Shown here one piece after another: positions 1 to 9,954 of a stretch of DNA of 64,000 nt. The stretch lies in the NCBI RefSeq assembly GCF_002479495.1, contig NZ_DLNQ01000002.1, forward strand, positions 63,272 through 127,271, read 5' to 3'. The notes below the pieces were generated by a model. The model saw only the letters and a list, made by a program, of their open reading frames with translations. It ran no database searches and was not told the origin of the DNA. Source of the DNA: Brevundimonas sp. UBA7506. GTDB lineage: Bacteria; Pseudomonadota; Alphaproteobacteria; Caulobacterales; Caulobacteraceae. Numbering within the stretch: position 1 is the stretch's first letter; every line of letters begins with the position of its first letter. Both the position numbers and the translations under genes were made by a program.

Positions 1-1103
1 GGGTGATCGCGGACGGCGAGCGTCTGGACTTCAGCCGCGCCTATACGACGGGCGTGGGAGCCTGGGACCGCTATGTGGTGGACTGGCTGTACGGCGATGC
101 GCCGGGGCAGGACCCGGTCGTCCGTCGCGCCGGGCTGGCGGCGGAGGCGCAAGGTAAGGGCTATCGCTTCGTCAACGACACCGACACCCGGCCCCTGGGT
201 AGTCTGCAGCCCTACGCCGCCATGTGGGACAACGGGACCGATCCGGTCGCCGAGTTCGGCAATGTCATGGCCGTGCGTCGCATCGCCCTGTCGCGCTTCG
301 GCCTGGCCAACCTGCCGGCGGGCGCGCCGGCGGCGGACCTGCGCCGCGTGATCGTGCCGATCTATCTCTATCACCGCTATCAGACCACCGCGGTCGGGCG
401 GCAGATCGGCGGCGTGGACTATGGCTACGCCATCAGCGGCGACGGCCATGAGCGGGCCGAAGTCGTGCCCGCTGACAAGCAGCGCGCGGCGCTGGAGGCC
501 CTGATGCAGGCCCTGTCGCCGGCCGAGTTGGACCTGCGCGACGACCTGATCGACCTGCTGTCCTCGGCCCAGTCGGGCAACCCGGACCGGCAGATGCAGA
601 TCGAGCTGTTCGAAGGCAAGACCGACGCCGTGTTCGACCCGTCATCGGCGGCGGCGGCGGCGTCCGAGGTGGTGTTCGAGACCCTGCTGGCGCCCGAGCG
701 CCTGAACCGCCTGGTCGAGCAGCAGCGTCGGGATGCGGGGCAACTGGGTTTGACCGAGGTTCTGGACCGGGTGGCGACGGCCGTGGGGCCGGGCGCGAAT
801 CTCAGCCCGCGTCAGGCTGAACTGCGCCGCGTGACGCGGGCGCGCTACGCCGCCTATCTGGCCGCCCTGATCCAGAGCAAGGACCTGTCGTCCACGGCGC
901 AAGGGGCGGTGCGCGACAGCGCGCGGCGCTTTGGCGAGCAGTTGAAGCGCTGCCGCGGCGACCGGCTGGAGACGGCTCAGTGCGCTTTCCTGGGCGAAGC
1001 TCTGACCGGGCCGGTCGACGGGCTGAAGGCGCTCAGCGAGACCCTGCCGGTGGCGCAGGCCGTGCCGCCGGGCGCCCCCATCGGCGGCGGCGAGTGGCAT
1101 TGA
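1..1103 (+). CDS. Zinc-dependent metalloprotease, C-terminal part (DUF5117/DUF4953 type), 5' truncated
   Basis: This is the C-terminal 366 or so residues of a much larger protein; the frame is open to the window edge. The stretch with AYTTGVGAWDRY, then LGSLQPYAAMWDNG, then RRVIVPIYLYHRYQ and GGVDYGYAISGDG matches the conserved downstream part of the DUF5117/DUF4953 metalloproteases, usually 800-900 residues, exported, with an HExxH site that would lie upstream of the window. The GTG at position 3 is only the first in-frame start-like codon. The gene ends 29 bases before the convergent P1 peptidase, with a short hairpin between. Family assignment is by recalled motif similarity; the substrate is unknown. 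Confidence 0.75.
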   Translation, partial: VIADGERLDFSRAYTTGVGAWDRYVVDWLYGDAPGQDPVVRRAGLAAEAQGKGYRFVNDTDTRPLGSLQPYAAMWDNGTDPVAEFGNVMAVRRIALSRFGLANLPAGAPAADLRRVIVPIYLYHRYQTTAVGRQIGGVDYGYAISGDGHERAEVVPADKQRAALEALMQALSPAELDLRDDLIDLLSSAQSGNPDRQMQIELFEGKTDAVFDPSSAAAAASEVVFETLLAPERLNRLVEQQRRDAGQLGLTEVLDRVATAVGPGANLSPRQAELRRVTRARYAAYLAALIQSKDLSSTAQGAVRDSARRFGEQLKRCRGDRLETAQCAFLGEALTGPVDGLKALSETLPVAQAVPPGAPIGGGEWH

Positions 1104-1114
1104 TGACGTAGGCT

Positions 1115-1129
1115 TCTCCCGGCGGGAGA
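1115..1129. terminator. Hairpin between convergent genes
   Basis: TCTCCC and GGGAGA pair around a 3-nt GGC loop in the gap between the convergent metalloprotease and P1 peptidase genes. There is no T tract on either strand, so intrinsic termination is only a suggestion from position. Confidence 0.35.
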
Positions 1130-1132
1130 GGG

Positions 1133-2253
1133 TTACTTCATCTCCCGCCAGGTCTTGCCGGTGACGCCCTCATAGTTGGTCGCGTGATAGACGCCGCGCG
1201 CCACCGCGCGGGCCAGGACGTCGGCGGCGACGTTACCGAGCTGAGCCACCGCAACCTGACGCATGGCCGGGTTGTCGATCGTCTTCTTGCCGGTCGACAG
1301 GCAGAACAGGGTGTCGCCGTCGAAAGGCGCGTGGGCGGGACGGATGGCGCGGGCCATGCCGTCCTGGGCCATGATGGCCATGCGCTGAAGCTCCACGCGA
1401 GTCAGGGCGACGTCGGTGGCGATGCAGGCGATGGTGGTGTTCTCGCGCGGCTGGGGCCGGAACTTGGACAGGCCCCAGTCCTCGGCCGAGGCGTGCAGGC
1501 CCGATGAGCCGAGGCCGCCGAACTCGTCGCCGATCTCATAAGGCGCGGCCCAGAAGCTCTTGCCGCCCGGCGCCACGACCGAGCCGACGCTGTTGACCGC
1601 CACGATGGCGCCGACCGTCCAGCCGGAGGCCATGACGGCCGAGGCCGAGCCGACGCCGCCCTTCAACGCGCCGGCTTCCGCGCCATAGCCGGCGCCGGCG
1701 GTGCCCAGGTCGAAACGGTCACCGGCCGCCTCGAGCGCCTGAACCGACAGGCGGCGATAGGGCGGCTCCATCTCCCACTGCTTGTTTCCGCCGTTGGCCA
1801 GGTCGTAGAGACAGGCGGTCGGGATGATGGGCGAGGGGGGCACGCCCGGCGCGCCGCCCATGCCGTAGCCGCGCCCGCGCATTCCCATCCAGGCGGCGAC
1901 GCTGTCGGCCGAACCCAGGCCATAGACCGAGCCGCCTGACAGGATGATGGCGTCCACCTCCTGCACCAGGTTTTCGGCGCGCAGGACGTCCGTCTCGCGC
2001 CCGGCGGGGCCGCCGCCGCGCACGTCCACGGCGGCGACGGCGGGCTTTTCGGCGAGGATGACGGTGACCCCGGTGCGGACGCTTGCATCATGGGCCTGAC
2101 CGATCTTGATGCCCTCGACGTCGGTGATGAGGTTCAGCGGCCCGGTGCGGCCGGAGGCGCGGGCGGCGCTTTGGGCAGCCGGTTTGGCGCTCGCAGCGCC
2201 GGCGGCGGAGGCTGCGGCGCCGATCAGGGCCGAGCCGAGGACGGTTCTGCGGT

Positions 2254-2257
<4 letters not shown>
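1133..2257 (-). CDS. P1 family (S58, DmpA/BapA-like) peptidase, exported
   Basis: 374 residues. The N-terminus MNRRTVLGSALIG followed by an alanine-rich stretch looks like a Tat signal with a twin arginine. The body has the P1/S58 landmarks: ITDVEGIKIGQ, the glycine-rich SGGSVYGLGSADSV, and RENTTIACIATDVALTR. In this family an N-terminal nucleophile is freed by self-cleavage; by comparison with NylC, cleavage would be between Asn273 and Thr274, with Thr274 as nucleophile. Members include D- and beta-peptide aminopeptidases. The ATG overlaps the stop of the ATPase gene by ATGA, so it is the last gene of the peptide-transporter operon. Periplasmic peptide trimming is inferred from signal plus context. 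Confidence 0.85.
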
Positions 2258-3870
<1,613 letters not shown>

Positions 3871-3872
3871 GG

Positions 3873-4727
3873 TCAACGCTCCCGCCGCACGCGCGGGTCG
3901 AACAGGTCGCGCAGGCCGTCGCCGGTCAGGCTGAGGCCGAGCACGGTCACGAAGATGGCCAGGCCGGGCATGATGGCCAGCCAGGGCGCGAAGCCGATCA
4001 TGGTCTGGGCCTCGGCCAGCATCCGACCCCAGCTGGGGGCGGGCGGCTGGGCGCCCAGGCCGACGTAGGACAGGCCGGCCTCGGCCACGATGCCGACGGC
4101 GAACTGGATCGCGGCCTGGACGACCAGCAGGCTCATCAGGTTCGGCAGGATGTGCTGGAGCGAGATCAGGGTCTTGGACTTGCCCGCCGTGCGGGCGGCC
4201 AGGACGTATTCGCGGGTCCACAGTCCCTGCGCCGCGCCGCGCGCGACGCGGGTGAAGACGGGGATGTTGAAGACGCCGATGGCGATGATCGCATTGATCG
4301 CGCCCGGCCCCATGACGGCGGTGATCATCACGGCCAGCAGCAGGGCGGGGAAGGCGAAGATCAGATCGTTGCCGCGCATTACCAGTTCGTCGATCCAGCC
4401 GCCGCGCGCCGCCGCCGTCAGGCCCAGGGGCGTGCCGATCCCGACGCCGATGCCGACGGCGACGAAGGCCACTATCAGGGAGTTCTGCGCCCCCGCCATG
4501 ATCATCGACAGCACGTCGCGGCCGAAGTGATCCGTGCCCATCCAGTGGGCGGCGGAGGGGGCGGTCAGCTTGGCGGCGATGTCCACCGCCTCGACGTCAT
4601 AGGGCGTCCAGATGAGGGCCAGCAGGGCGGTCAGCAGGACGACGGTCGTCAGCGTCGCGCCGACGATCAGCGACAGGGGCCAGCGCACGCGGGGCTTGGC
4701 GGCGGGGACGGCGGGGGCGTCGGTCAT
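3873..4727 (-). CDS. Peptide ABC transporter permease (DppC-like)
   Basis: 284 residues from the ATG at 4725-4727 (MTDAPAVPAAK). It has an N-terminal membrane helix (LSLIVGATLTTVVLLTALL), the DppC-type segment HWMGTDHFGRDVLSMIMAGAQNS, about five more helices and the binding-protein-dependent permease loop AARTAGKSKTLISLQHILPN that contacts the ATPase. It forms the membrane channel together with the permease half of the neighbouring fusion protein. Its start overlaps the upstream stop by ATGA and its stop lies 2 nt before the ATPase start, so the three transporter genes are tightly coupled. Confidence 0.93.
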   Translation of the reverse strand: MTDAPAVPAAKPRVRWPLSLIVGATLTTVVLLTALLALIWTPYDVEAVDIAAKLTAPSAAHWMGTDHFGRDVLSMIMAGAQNSLIVAFVAVGIGVGIGTPLGLTAAARGGWIDELVMRGNDLIFAFPALLLAVMITAVMGPGAINAIIAIGVFNIPVFTRVARGAAQGLWTREYVLAARTAGKSKTLISLQHILPNLMSLLVVQAAIQFAVGIVAEAGLSYVGLGAQPPAPSWGRMLAEAQTMIGFAPWLAIMPGLAIFVTVLGLSLTGDGLRDLFDPRVRRER

Positions 4728-7330
4728 GCGCGGCGTCCCCTCAGGCGCGGATCGGCGAACAGATAGGCGAGGTCGATCAGGAAGCTGACCAGAACCACCG
4801 CGAAGACCAGCACCACCACCACGCTCTGCACCACGATCAGGTCGCGCTGGGTGATGGCCTGGAAGACCAGACGGCCGAGGCCGGGCAGGGAGAAGACGTT
4901 CTCGATGATGATGCCGCCCGCCAGTAGGAAGGGGAATTGCAGTCCCAGAATGGTCAGGACGGGGATCCAGGCGTTGCGCAGGGCGTGCCGCCACAGGGCC
5001 TGATTGACTGACAGCCCCTTGGCGCGGGCGGTGCGGACATAGTCCTCGTTCATGGTGTCGAGCAGGGCGGTGCGCAGCACGCGGGCGAGGATGGCGGCTT
5101 GCGGCGCGGCCAGGGCCACGGCAGGCAGGATCAGCGCCTTGAAGCCGGGCCAGAAGCCTTGGTCCCAGCCGGGGAAGCCGCCGGCCGAGAACCAGCCGAG
5201 GTTTACTGAGAACAGCAGGATCAGCAGCATGGCGATCCAGAAGTTGGGCAGGGCGACGCCGACCTGGGTCACGCCGATCAGGCCGGTGTCGACGGCGGTT
5301 CCCCGGCGGCTGGCGGCGGTGACGCCGATGGGCAGGGCGACGGCCAGCGACAGGACGGTGGCCATCAGGGCCAGCGGCGCCGACACCGCAAGACGTTCCG
5401 CGATCAGGCCGCCGACCGGCACCTGATAGGTGTAGCTGGTCCCGAAATGGCCGGTTAGCAGGTCGCCGAGCCAGGCGAAGTAACGCTCAAGGCCGGAACC
5501 TTCGAGGCCCATCTGCTGGCGCAGGGCGGCGATGGCTTCCGGGCTGGCGTTCAGCCCCATCATGTAGCTGGCCGGGTCGCCGGGCACGACCTGCAGCAGC
5601 AGGAAGATGACCACGGTCGCCGCCAGCAGGGTCAGGGCGTGGCCGCCCAGCTTCTTCAGCAGCCAGGCCGCGCCGAAACGCCAGGCGACGAAGGCCAGCA
5701 GGGCGACGCCCGCGATCAGGCTGATCCAGCCCCAAGGCAAACCGCCGCCCGCGCGCTCGGCGCTGGCGGTCGCAGCCGCGCCCGCGCCGGTCCAGTAGGC
5801 GCCGGTGACGTCATTGGCGGCGATGGGACCGTTGATCCACAGGCCGTTCAGGTCCGCCTTCCACACGCCGATGCGCGAGGACTGGAACAGGAAGCCGTTG
5901 ACCGCGTCATCGGCGATGCGGCGTTGCAGATCGCCCAGCAGGCGGTCGCGCGTCGGCTCGTCCGGGGCGGCGTTGACCTCGGCCAACAGGGCGTCGAAGG
6001 CGGGGCTGTCGTAGCCGAAATAGTAGTCCTTGCGGCCGAAGATGTCGTAGTCCATCGGCTCGACGTGCTCGACGATGGTCAGGTCGAACTGGCGGCGCTT
6101 GAACACCTGATCCAGCCACTGCGCCCATTCCAGATTTTCGATCTTCGCGCGGATGCCTGCCTCGGCCAGTTGCGAGATCAGCACCTCGCCGCTGCGCCGG
6201 GCGTAGGGGCGGGGCGGCAGGCGAAGAGTCACGTCGATGCCGTTGGGATAGCCCGCTTCGGCCAACAGGGCGCGCGCCTTGGCCGGATCATGCGGGTATA
6301 GGCCGGTCAGGTCGATATAGCCCGGTGCCTGACGCGAATAGTGGCTGCCGATCGGTTGGCCGAAGCCGAACATGGCCCCCTGAATCAGGGCCTCGCGGTC
6401 GATGGCGTAGGACAGGGCGCGGCGCACCCGCACATCGTTAAACGGGGCCTTAGTGTTGTTGATCCCCAGGATGACCTTGCCCTCGGATGCGCCGACGACG
6501 ACGCGGAAACGCGGGTCGCGCTGGAATTGGGCGACGTTCTCGGGGGCGGGATAGTTGGGAAAGGCGTCCACGTCGCCCGCGCTGACGGCGGCGAAGGCGG
6601 CGGTCGGGTCGCTGATGAAGCGGAAGACGACGGTGTTCAGGCGCGGCGGCGTGCCCCAGTAGCCGTCGCGGCGGACGAGGGTCAGCTGGCTGCCGCGCTG
6701 CCAACCCTGCAGCTTGAACGGGCCGGTGCCGACCGGCGTGACGGCGTTGGTCGCGGCGCTGTTCGGCGATACCATCACCGCGTCGCCCCAGGCCAAGACA
6801 TAGGGCAGGGTCGCCATAGGCCGCGACAGATGGATGCGCAGGGTCGCCGGATCGACGACCTCGACGTTGCGGATCGGCTCGAACAGGGCCTTCTGGGCGT
6901 TGGTCGAGTCTTTGGCGGTGATGCGGTTGAGAGAGAATTTGGCGACCGAGGCGTCGAACGGCGAGCCGTCGGAGAAGGTCACGCCGCGCCGCAGATGGAA
7001 GGTCCAGGTCAGGCCGTCGGGTGCGGCCTCCCAGGTCTCAGCCAGGGACGGGGCGACGGCGCCGTTCTGCGTCAGCCTGGTCAGGCCCTCAAAGACGTTG
7101 GCGTAAACCACCTCGTCCACCGCGGCCGCCGCGCCCGAGGTCGGGTCGAGGTTCGGCGGCTCCAGCGGCAGGCCCAGGATCAGGCGGTCGCGGGCGGCGG
7201 GCGTCTGGGCGTGGGACGGGGCGCCGTGCAGGGCGAGCGAAAGGGTCAGCGTCAGGGCAAACAGCAGCCGCGCCGCCAGCCCGCGTCGCGCCCGCCCGAT
7301 CACCGAAGTCCTCGCCCCTGTTTTCGTCAC
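4724..7330 (-). CDS. Fused peptide-binding protein and DppB-like permease
   Basis: 868 residues without interruption. Residues about 1-42 are a signal-like hydrophobic segment ending SHAQ. Residues about 45-515 are a family 5 extracellular solute-binding domain (LPLEPPNLDPT, VAPSLAETWEAAPDGLTWTF, FNDVRVRRALSYAIDREAL). One extra hydrophobic helix (GWISLIAGVALLAFVAWRFG) is followed by a short basic link KKLGGH. A DppB/GsiC permease then starts at ALTLLAATVVIFLLLQVVPGD and ends with the EDYVRTARAKG coupling loop. The binding domain would be periplasmic and the permease starts in the cytoplasm; the extra helix reconciles the two. First gene of the operon. The fusion is seen directly; the ligand (peptide or similar) is inferred. 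Confidence 0.9.
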   Translation of the reverse strand: MTKTGARTSVIGRARRGLAARLLFALTLTLSLALHGAPSHAQTPAARDRLILGLPLEPPNLDPTSGAAAAVDEVVYANVFEGLTRLTQNGAVAPSLAETWEAAPDGLTWTFHLRRGVTFSDGSPFDASVAKFSLNRITAKDSTNAQKALFEPIRNVEVVDPATLRIHLSRPMATLPYVLAWGDAVMVSPNSAATNAVTPVGTGPFKLQGWQRGSQLTLVRRDGYWGTPPRLNTVVFRFISDPTAAFAAVSAGDVDAFPNYPAPENVAQFQRDPRFRVVVGASEGKVILGINNTKAPFNDVRVRRALSYAIDREALIQGAMFGFGQPIGSHYSRQAPGYIDLTGLYPHDPAKARALLAEAGYPNGIDVTLRLPPRPYARRSGEVLISQLAEAGIRAKIENLEWAQWLDQVFKRRQFDLTIVEHVEPMDYDIFGRKDYYFGYDSPAFDALLAEVNAAPDEPTRDRLLGDLQRRIADDAVNGFLFQSSRIGVWKADLNGLWINGPIAANDVTGAYWTGAGAAATASAERAGGGLPWGWISLIAGVALLAFVAWRFGAAWLLKKLGGHALTLLAATVVIFLLLQVVPGDPASYMMGLNASPEAIAALRQQMGLEGSGLERYFAWLGDLLTGHFGTSYTYQVPVGGLIAERLAVSAPLALMATVLSLAVALPIGVTAASRRGTAVDTGLIGVTQVGVALPNFWIAMLLILLFSVNLGWFSAGGFPGWDQGFWPGFKALILPAVALAAPQAAILARVLRTALLDTMNEDYVRTARAKGLSVNQALWRHALRNAWIPVLTILGLQFPFLLAGGIIIENVFSLPGLGRLVFQAITQRDLIVVQSVVVVLVFAVVLVSFLIDLAYLFADPRLRGRRA

Positions 7331-7417
7331 CTTGCCTTGATCTCCCCCTCGGCGACGCGGCCGATCTTCGTCAGCCTACGTCATGGATTTCGTGTCACGC
7401 CATCGAATAAGCGCGCC

Positions 7418-8272
7418 TCACCAAGGCTGGCGCGCCAGCGAGGCGGGGCAGGCGGCTGTCGCTTCGGTTGCGGCGGCGCGGGCGGCCTCGAACTCGAGCT
7501 TGGCCTTGGCGAAGTCGGCCTGGAAGACCGGGTCAGCTTTCAGCCGGGTGACGATGGTCGCGCCGACGATACGGCCCGCCTCGACGTCGCTGGGATAGTG
7601 GACGCCGCAGACCGCGCGGCTTTCACCATAGGCCAGGCCGCGGCGCAGGATCTGATCGGCGCGGTCCGGCGCCAGTTCGGCCAGCACAAGGGCCCAGGCC
7701 CAGCCCAGGGCCGAGTGACCTGACGGATAGGAACCGCTGGCCCCCAGCCAGCTTTCCGGCGCGATGCAGGTCGGCAGGGATTCGACCACGAAGGGACGTT
7801 TGCGGAACCAGCCCTTCTTGGCCGGGGTCTGGATCATCTCCAGATCGCCCAGCATCTTGCCCATCAGCAGGGTCAGGGTCGGCATCTTCTCGGGCTCGAA
7901 CTTGAAGCCCAAGGCGCAGTCGAAGGCGCGCGGAGCGCCGGGCGTCTCGATCTCGTTGTCGGCGCGGGCGATGACCCAGCGTTCGGTCCCTTCGAGCGAC
8001 CGCATCTCGCGATAGGCGGCGATGTCGGCCTGTTCGCGCAGCGAGCCCTCGGCGGGCGGGGGCGGCAGGAAGTTGGCGGCGTTGGGCGTGTTCTCGGCCG
8101 TCAGATAGCCGTGCGGATGGTCGCGAAAGCCGGTCCAGAAGGCAGCGGGCGCCGGCGTATCGACGGCGGCCGTTTGAGTCGCAACCGCGCCGGCGCAGCC
8201 GCCCAAGGTCCCGCTCAGGGCCAGAGCCAGGCTCATCGCGACGAGAGAGGAGGCGAGGCGCGGCTGGGTCAT
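7418..8272 (-). CDS. Class A acid phosphatase (PAP2 family), lipoprotein
   Basis: 284 residues. All three class A acid phosphatase motifs fit exactly: KX6RP at about residues 152-160 (KKGWFRKRP), PSGH at 183-186, and SRX5HX3D ending at His225 and Asp229. The N-terminus is hydrophobic and ends LGGC, a lipobox with Cys26, so it is likely a membrane-anchored periplasmic phosphomonoesterase. The ATG at 8272 has GGAG 7 nt upstream; an alternative ATG at 8299 overlaps the phoD stop by ATGA and would add nine residues. It follows phoD in the same direction, so both are probably co-transcribed for phosphate scavenging. Confidence 0.88.
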   Translation of the reverse strand: MTQPRLASSLVAMSLALALSGTLGGCAGAVATQTAAVDTPAPAAFWTGFRDHPHGYLTAENTPNAANFLPPPPAEGSLREQADIAAYREMRSLEGTERWVIARADNEIETPGAPRAFDCALGFKFEPEKMPTLTLLMGKMLGDLEMIQTPAKKGWFRKRPFVVESLPTCIAPESWLGASGSYPSGHSALGWAWALVLAELAPDRADQILRRGLAYGESRAVCGVHYPSDVEAGRIVGATIVTRLKADPVFQADFAKAKLEFEAARAAATEATAACPASLARQPW

Positions 8273-8295
8273 GAGGAAGCTCCGGTGGAAGGGGA

Positions 8296-9876
8296 TCATG
8301 CGGCGACGGCGCCGGGGCGGCCCGACTCCACGGTCCAGGATTTCAGGGTCGACAGGCTGGCCTTTGGGTCGCGTACGTCGCTGATGACTTGATAGCGCGT
8401 GTCCATGCGGTCGGGGCGCACGTCGATCGACATATAGCCGCGCTGGCGGCTGTCGAAGAACTTCACCTGGGGATTGTTGGGCATGACGGCCATCAGGCCG
8501 TCGTAGCTGGGGCCGGTCGATGTGATGGAGGTGCCGACGAACTCGGTGGCTACGGTGGCCGACGACGGGTCGCGGCTGTCCAGCTTCACGTCATTGGTCC
8601 AGAAGGAGTGGTAGTCGCCGCTGAGGACCACGGGGTTGGACGGTTTCAGCTCGGACAGGGCGCTGGTCAGGCGGTCGCGGGCGGCGGGGAAGCCGTCCCA
8701 GGTGTCGGTCCAGTAGCGGTTTTCCTCGGCCGGGCTGCGGGCCAGACGCAGGCCCGCCATGACCAGGTTCTGGCCCAGGATGTTCCAGCGCGCCTCGGCG
8801 CGGGCCAGGCCGTCGTAGAGCCAGCGCTCCTGCTCGAATCCGAGGAAGGTGCGCGACGGATCCATGCGGTCGGTGCAGGTTGCGTCCGTGACGATCTGGC
8901 CCTTGCCGCCGTTGGCGCCGTCGCTGCACGGCTGTTTCGAGCGGTACTGGCGGCCGTCCAGCATGAAGAACTCGGCCAACTGGCCATAGCGGACGCGGCG
9001 ATAGATGGGCATCTGCATGGCGGCGCTCAGGCGCGTGCGGCGGATCGGCATGGCCTCGTAGAAGGCCTGATAGGCGGCGGCGCGGCGCTGCAGGAAGTCG
9101 GTCGGGGTGACGCCCGAGACCTTGGACCAGACGCCGGAATAGTCGTCCTGAACCTCGTGGTCGTCCCAGACGGCGAGACAGGGGGCGGCGGCGTGCAGGC
9201 GCTGCAGGTTGGCGTCGGTGCGGTGCAGGGCGTAGCGGTTGCGATAGCCCGCCAGGGTCGTGGCTTCTTCGAGGTTGTAGGGACGCACCACCTGGTCGGC
9301 GCGGTCCGGCCCCAGGCTGTATTCATAGATGTAGTCGCCCAGGAACAGGGTCAGGTCCGGGGCTTCGTCGGCCATATGGCCATAGGCGCTGAAATAGCCG
9401 CGCTCCCAGTGCGAGCAGGAGGCGACGGCCAGGCGCAGGCGGTCGGCATGGGCGTTCGGGGCGGGCGTGGTCAGGGCGCGGCCGGTCGGGCTCTGCTGAC
9501 CCTGGGCGGTGAAGCGGTACCAGTAGGGGCGGCCGGAGGCGAGGCCCGCGACCTCGACATGCAGGCTGTGCGCCGCGTCGGCCGAAGCGGTTGTGTCGCC
9601 GGCGGCGAGGATGCGACGGAACTGGTCGTCGGCGGCGACTTCCCAGCGCACGGGGATGTCCCCGGACAGGCCCCCCAGGCCGTCGGCGGCAAGCGGGTCC
9701 GTCGCCAGCCGGGTCCAGATGACGAAGCCGTCGTGGGTCGGGTCGCCGCTGGCGACGCCGAGCGGGAACAGGTAGGCGCCGCCCGCCTGGGCCCGACCGA
9801 AGCTGAGGACGGCCGGCGCGACGACCAGGCCCGTCAGCAGGGCGCGGCGATCAAGGCGGGAGGACGGGAAACTCAT
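8296..9876 (-). CDS. phoD: Alkaline phosphatase D family protein (PhoD-like)
   Basis: 526 residues. The start SRLDRRALLTGLVVAPAVLSFG is a Tat-type signal. It is followed by the PhoD N-terminal domain (FPLGVASGDPTHDGFVIWTRL) and the metallophosphatase core (LAVASCSHWERGYFSAY, LTLFLGDYIYEY, AVWDDHEVQDDYSGVW, VVLSGDYHSFWTNDV). PhoD enzymes are exported phosphodi- and monoesterases using iron and calcium. It lies just upstream of the class A acid phosphatase and downstream of the TonB-dependent receptor gene, from which it is separated by a probable terminator. Expression under phosphate limitation is plausible, but no Pho box was identified. Confidence 0.92.
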   Translation of the reverse strand: MSFPSSRLDRRALLTGLVVAPAVLSFGRAQAGGAYLFPLGVASGDPTHDGFVIWTRLATDPLAADGLGGLSGDIPVRWEVAADDQFRRILAAGDTTASADAAHSLHVEVAGLASGRPYWYRFTAQGQQSPTGRALTTPAPNAHADRLRLAVASCSHWERGYFSAYGHMADEAPDLTLFLGDYIYEYSLGPDRADQVVRPYNLEEATTLAGYRNRYALHRTDANLQRLHAAAPCLAVWDDHEVQDDYSGVWSKVSGVTPTDFLQRRAAAYQAFYEAMPIRRTRLSAAMQMPIYRRVRYGQLAEFFMLDGRQYRSKQPCSDGANGGKGQIVTDATCTDRMDPSRTFLGFEQERWLYDGLARAEARWNILGQNLVMAGLRLARSPAEENRYWTDTWDGFPAARDRLTSALSELKPSNPVVLSGDYHSFWTNDVKLDSRDPSSATVATEFVGTSITSTGPSYDGLMAVMPNNPQVKFFDSRQRGYMSIDVRPDRMDTRYQVISDVRDPKASLSTLKSWTVESGRPGAVAA

Positions 9877-9902
9877 GACACTGGCGGTCCGTGGAAAACG
9901 GG

Positions 9903-9938
9903 AAAAGGCGGGGGCGAGCCGACCGAAGCCGACCCGCC
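9903..9938 (-). terminator. Probable intrinsic terminator after the first TonB-dependent receptor gene
   Basis: On the minus strand, GGCGGG (9933-9938) can pair with CCCGCC (9907-9912), enclosing a GC-rich inner region, and is followed by TTTT. It lies 17 bases after the receptor stop codon and before phoD. Confidence 0.5.
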
Positions 9939-9954
9939 CCTTCGGGGGAGAGGG

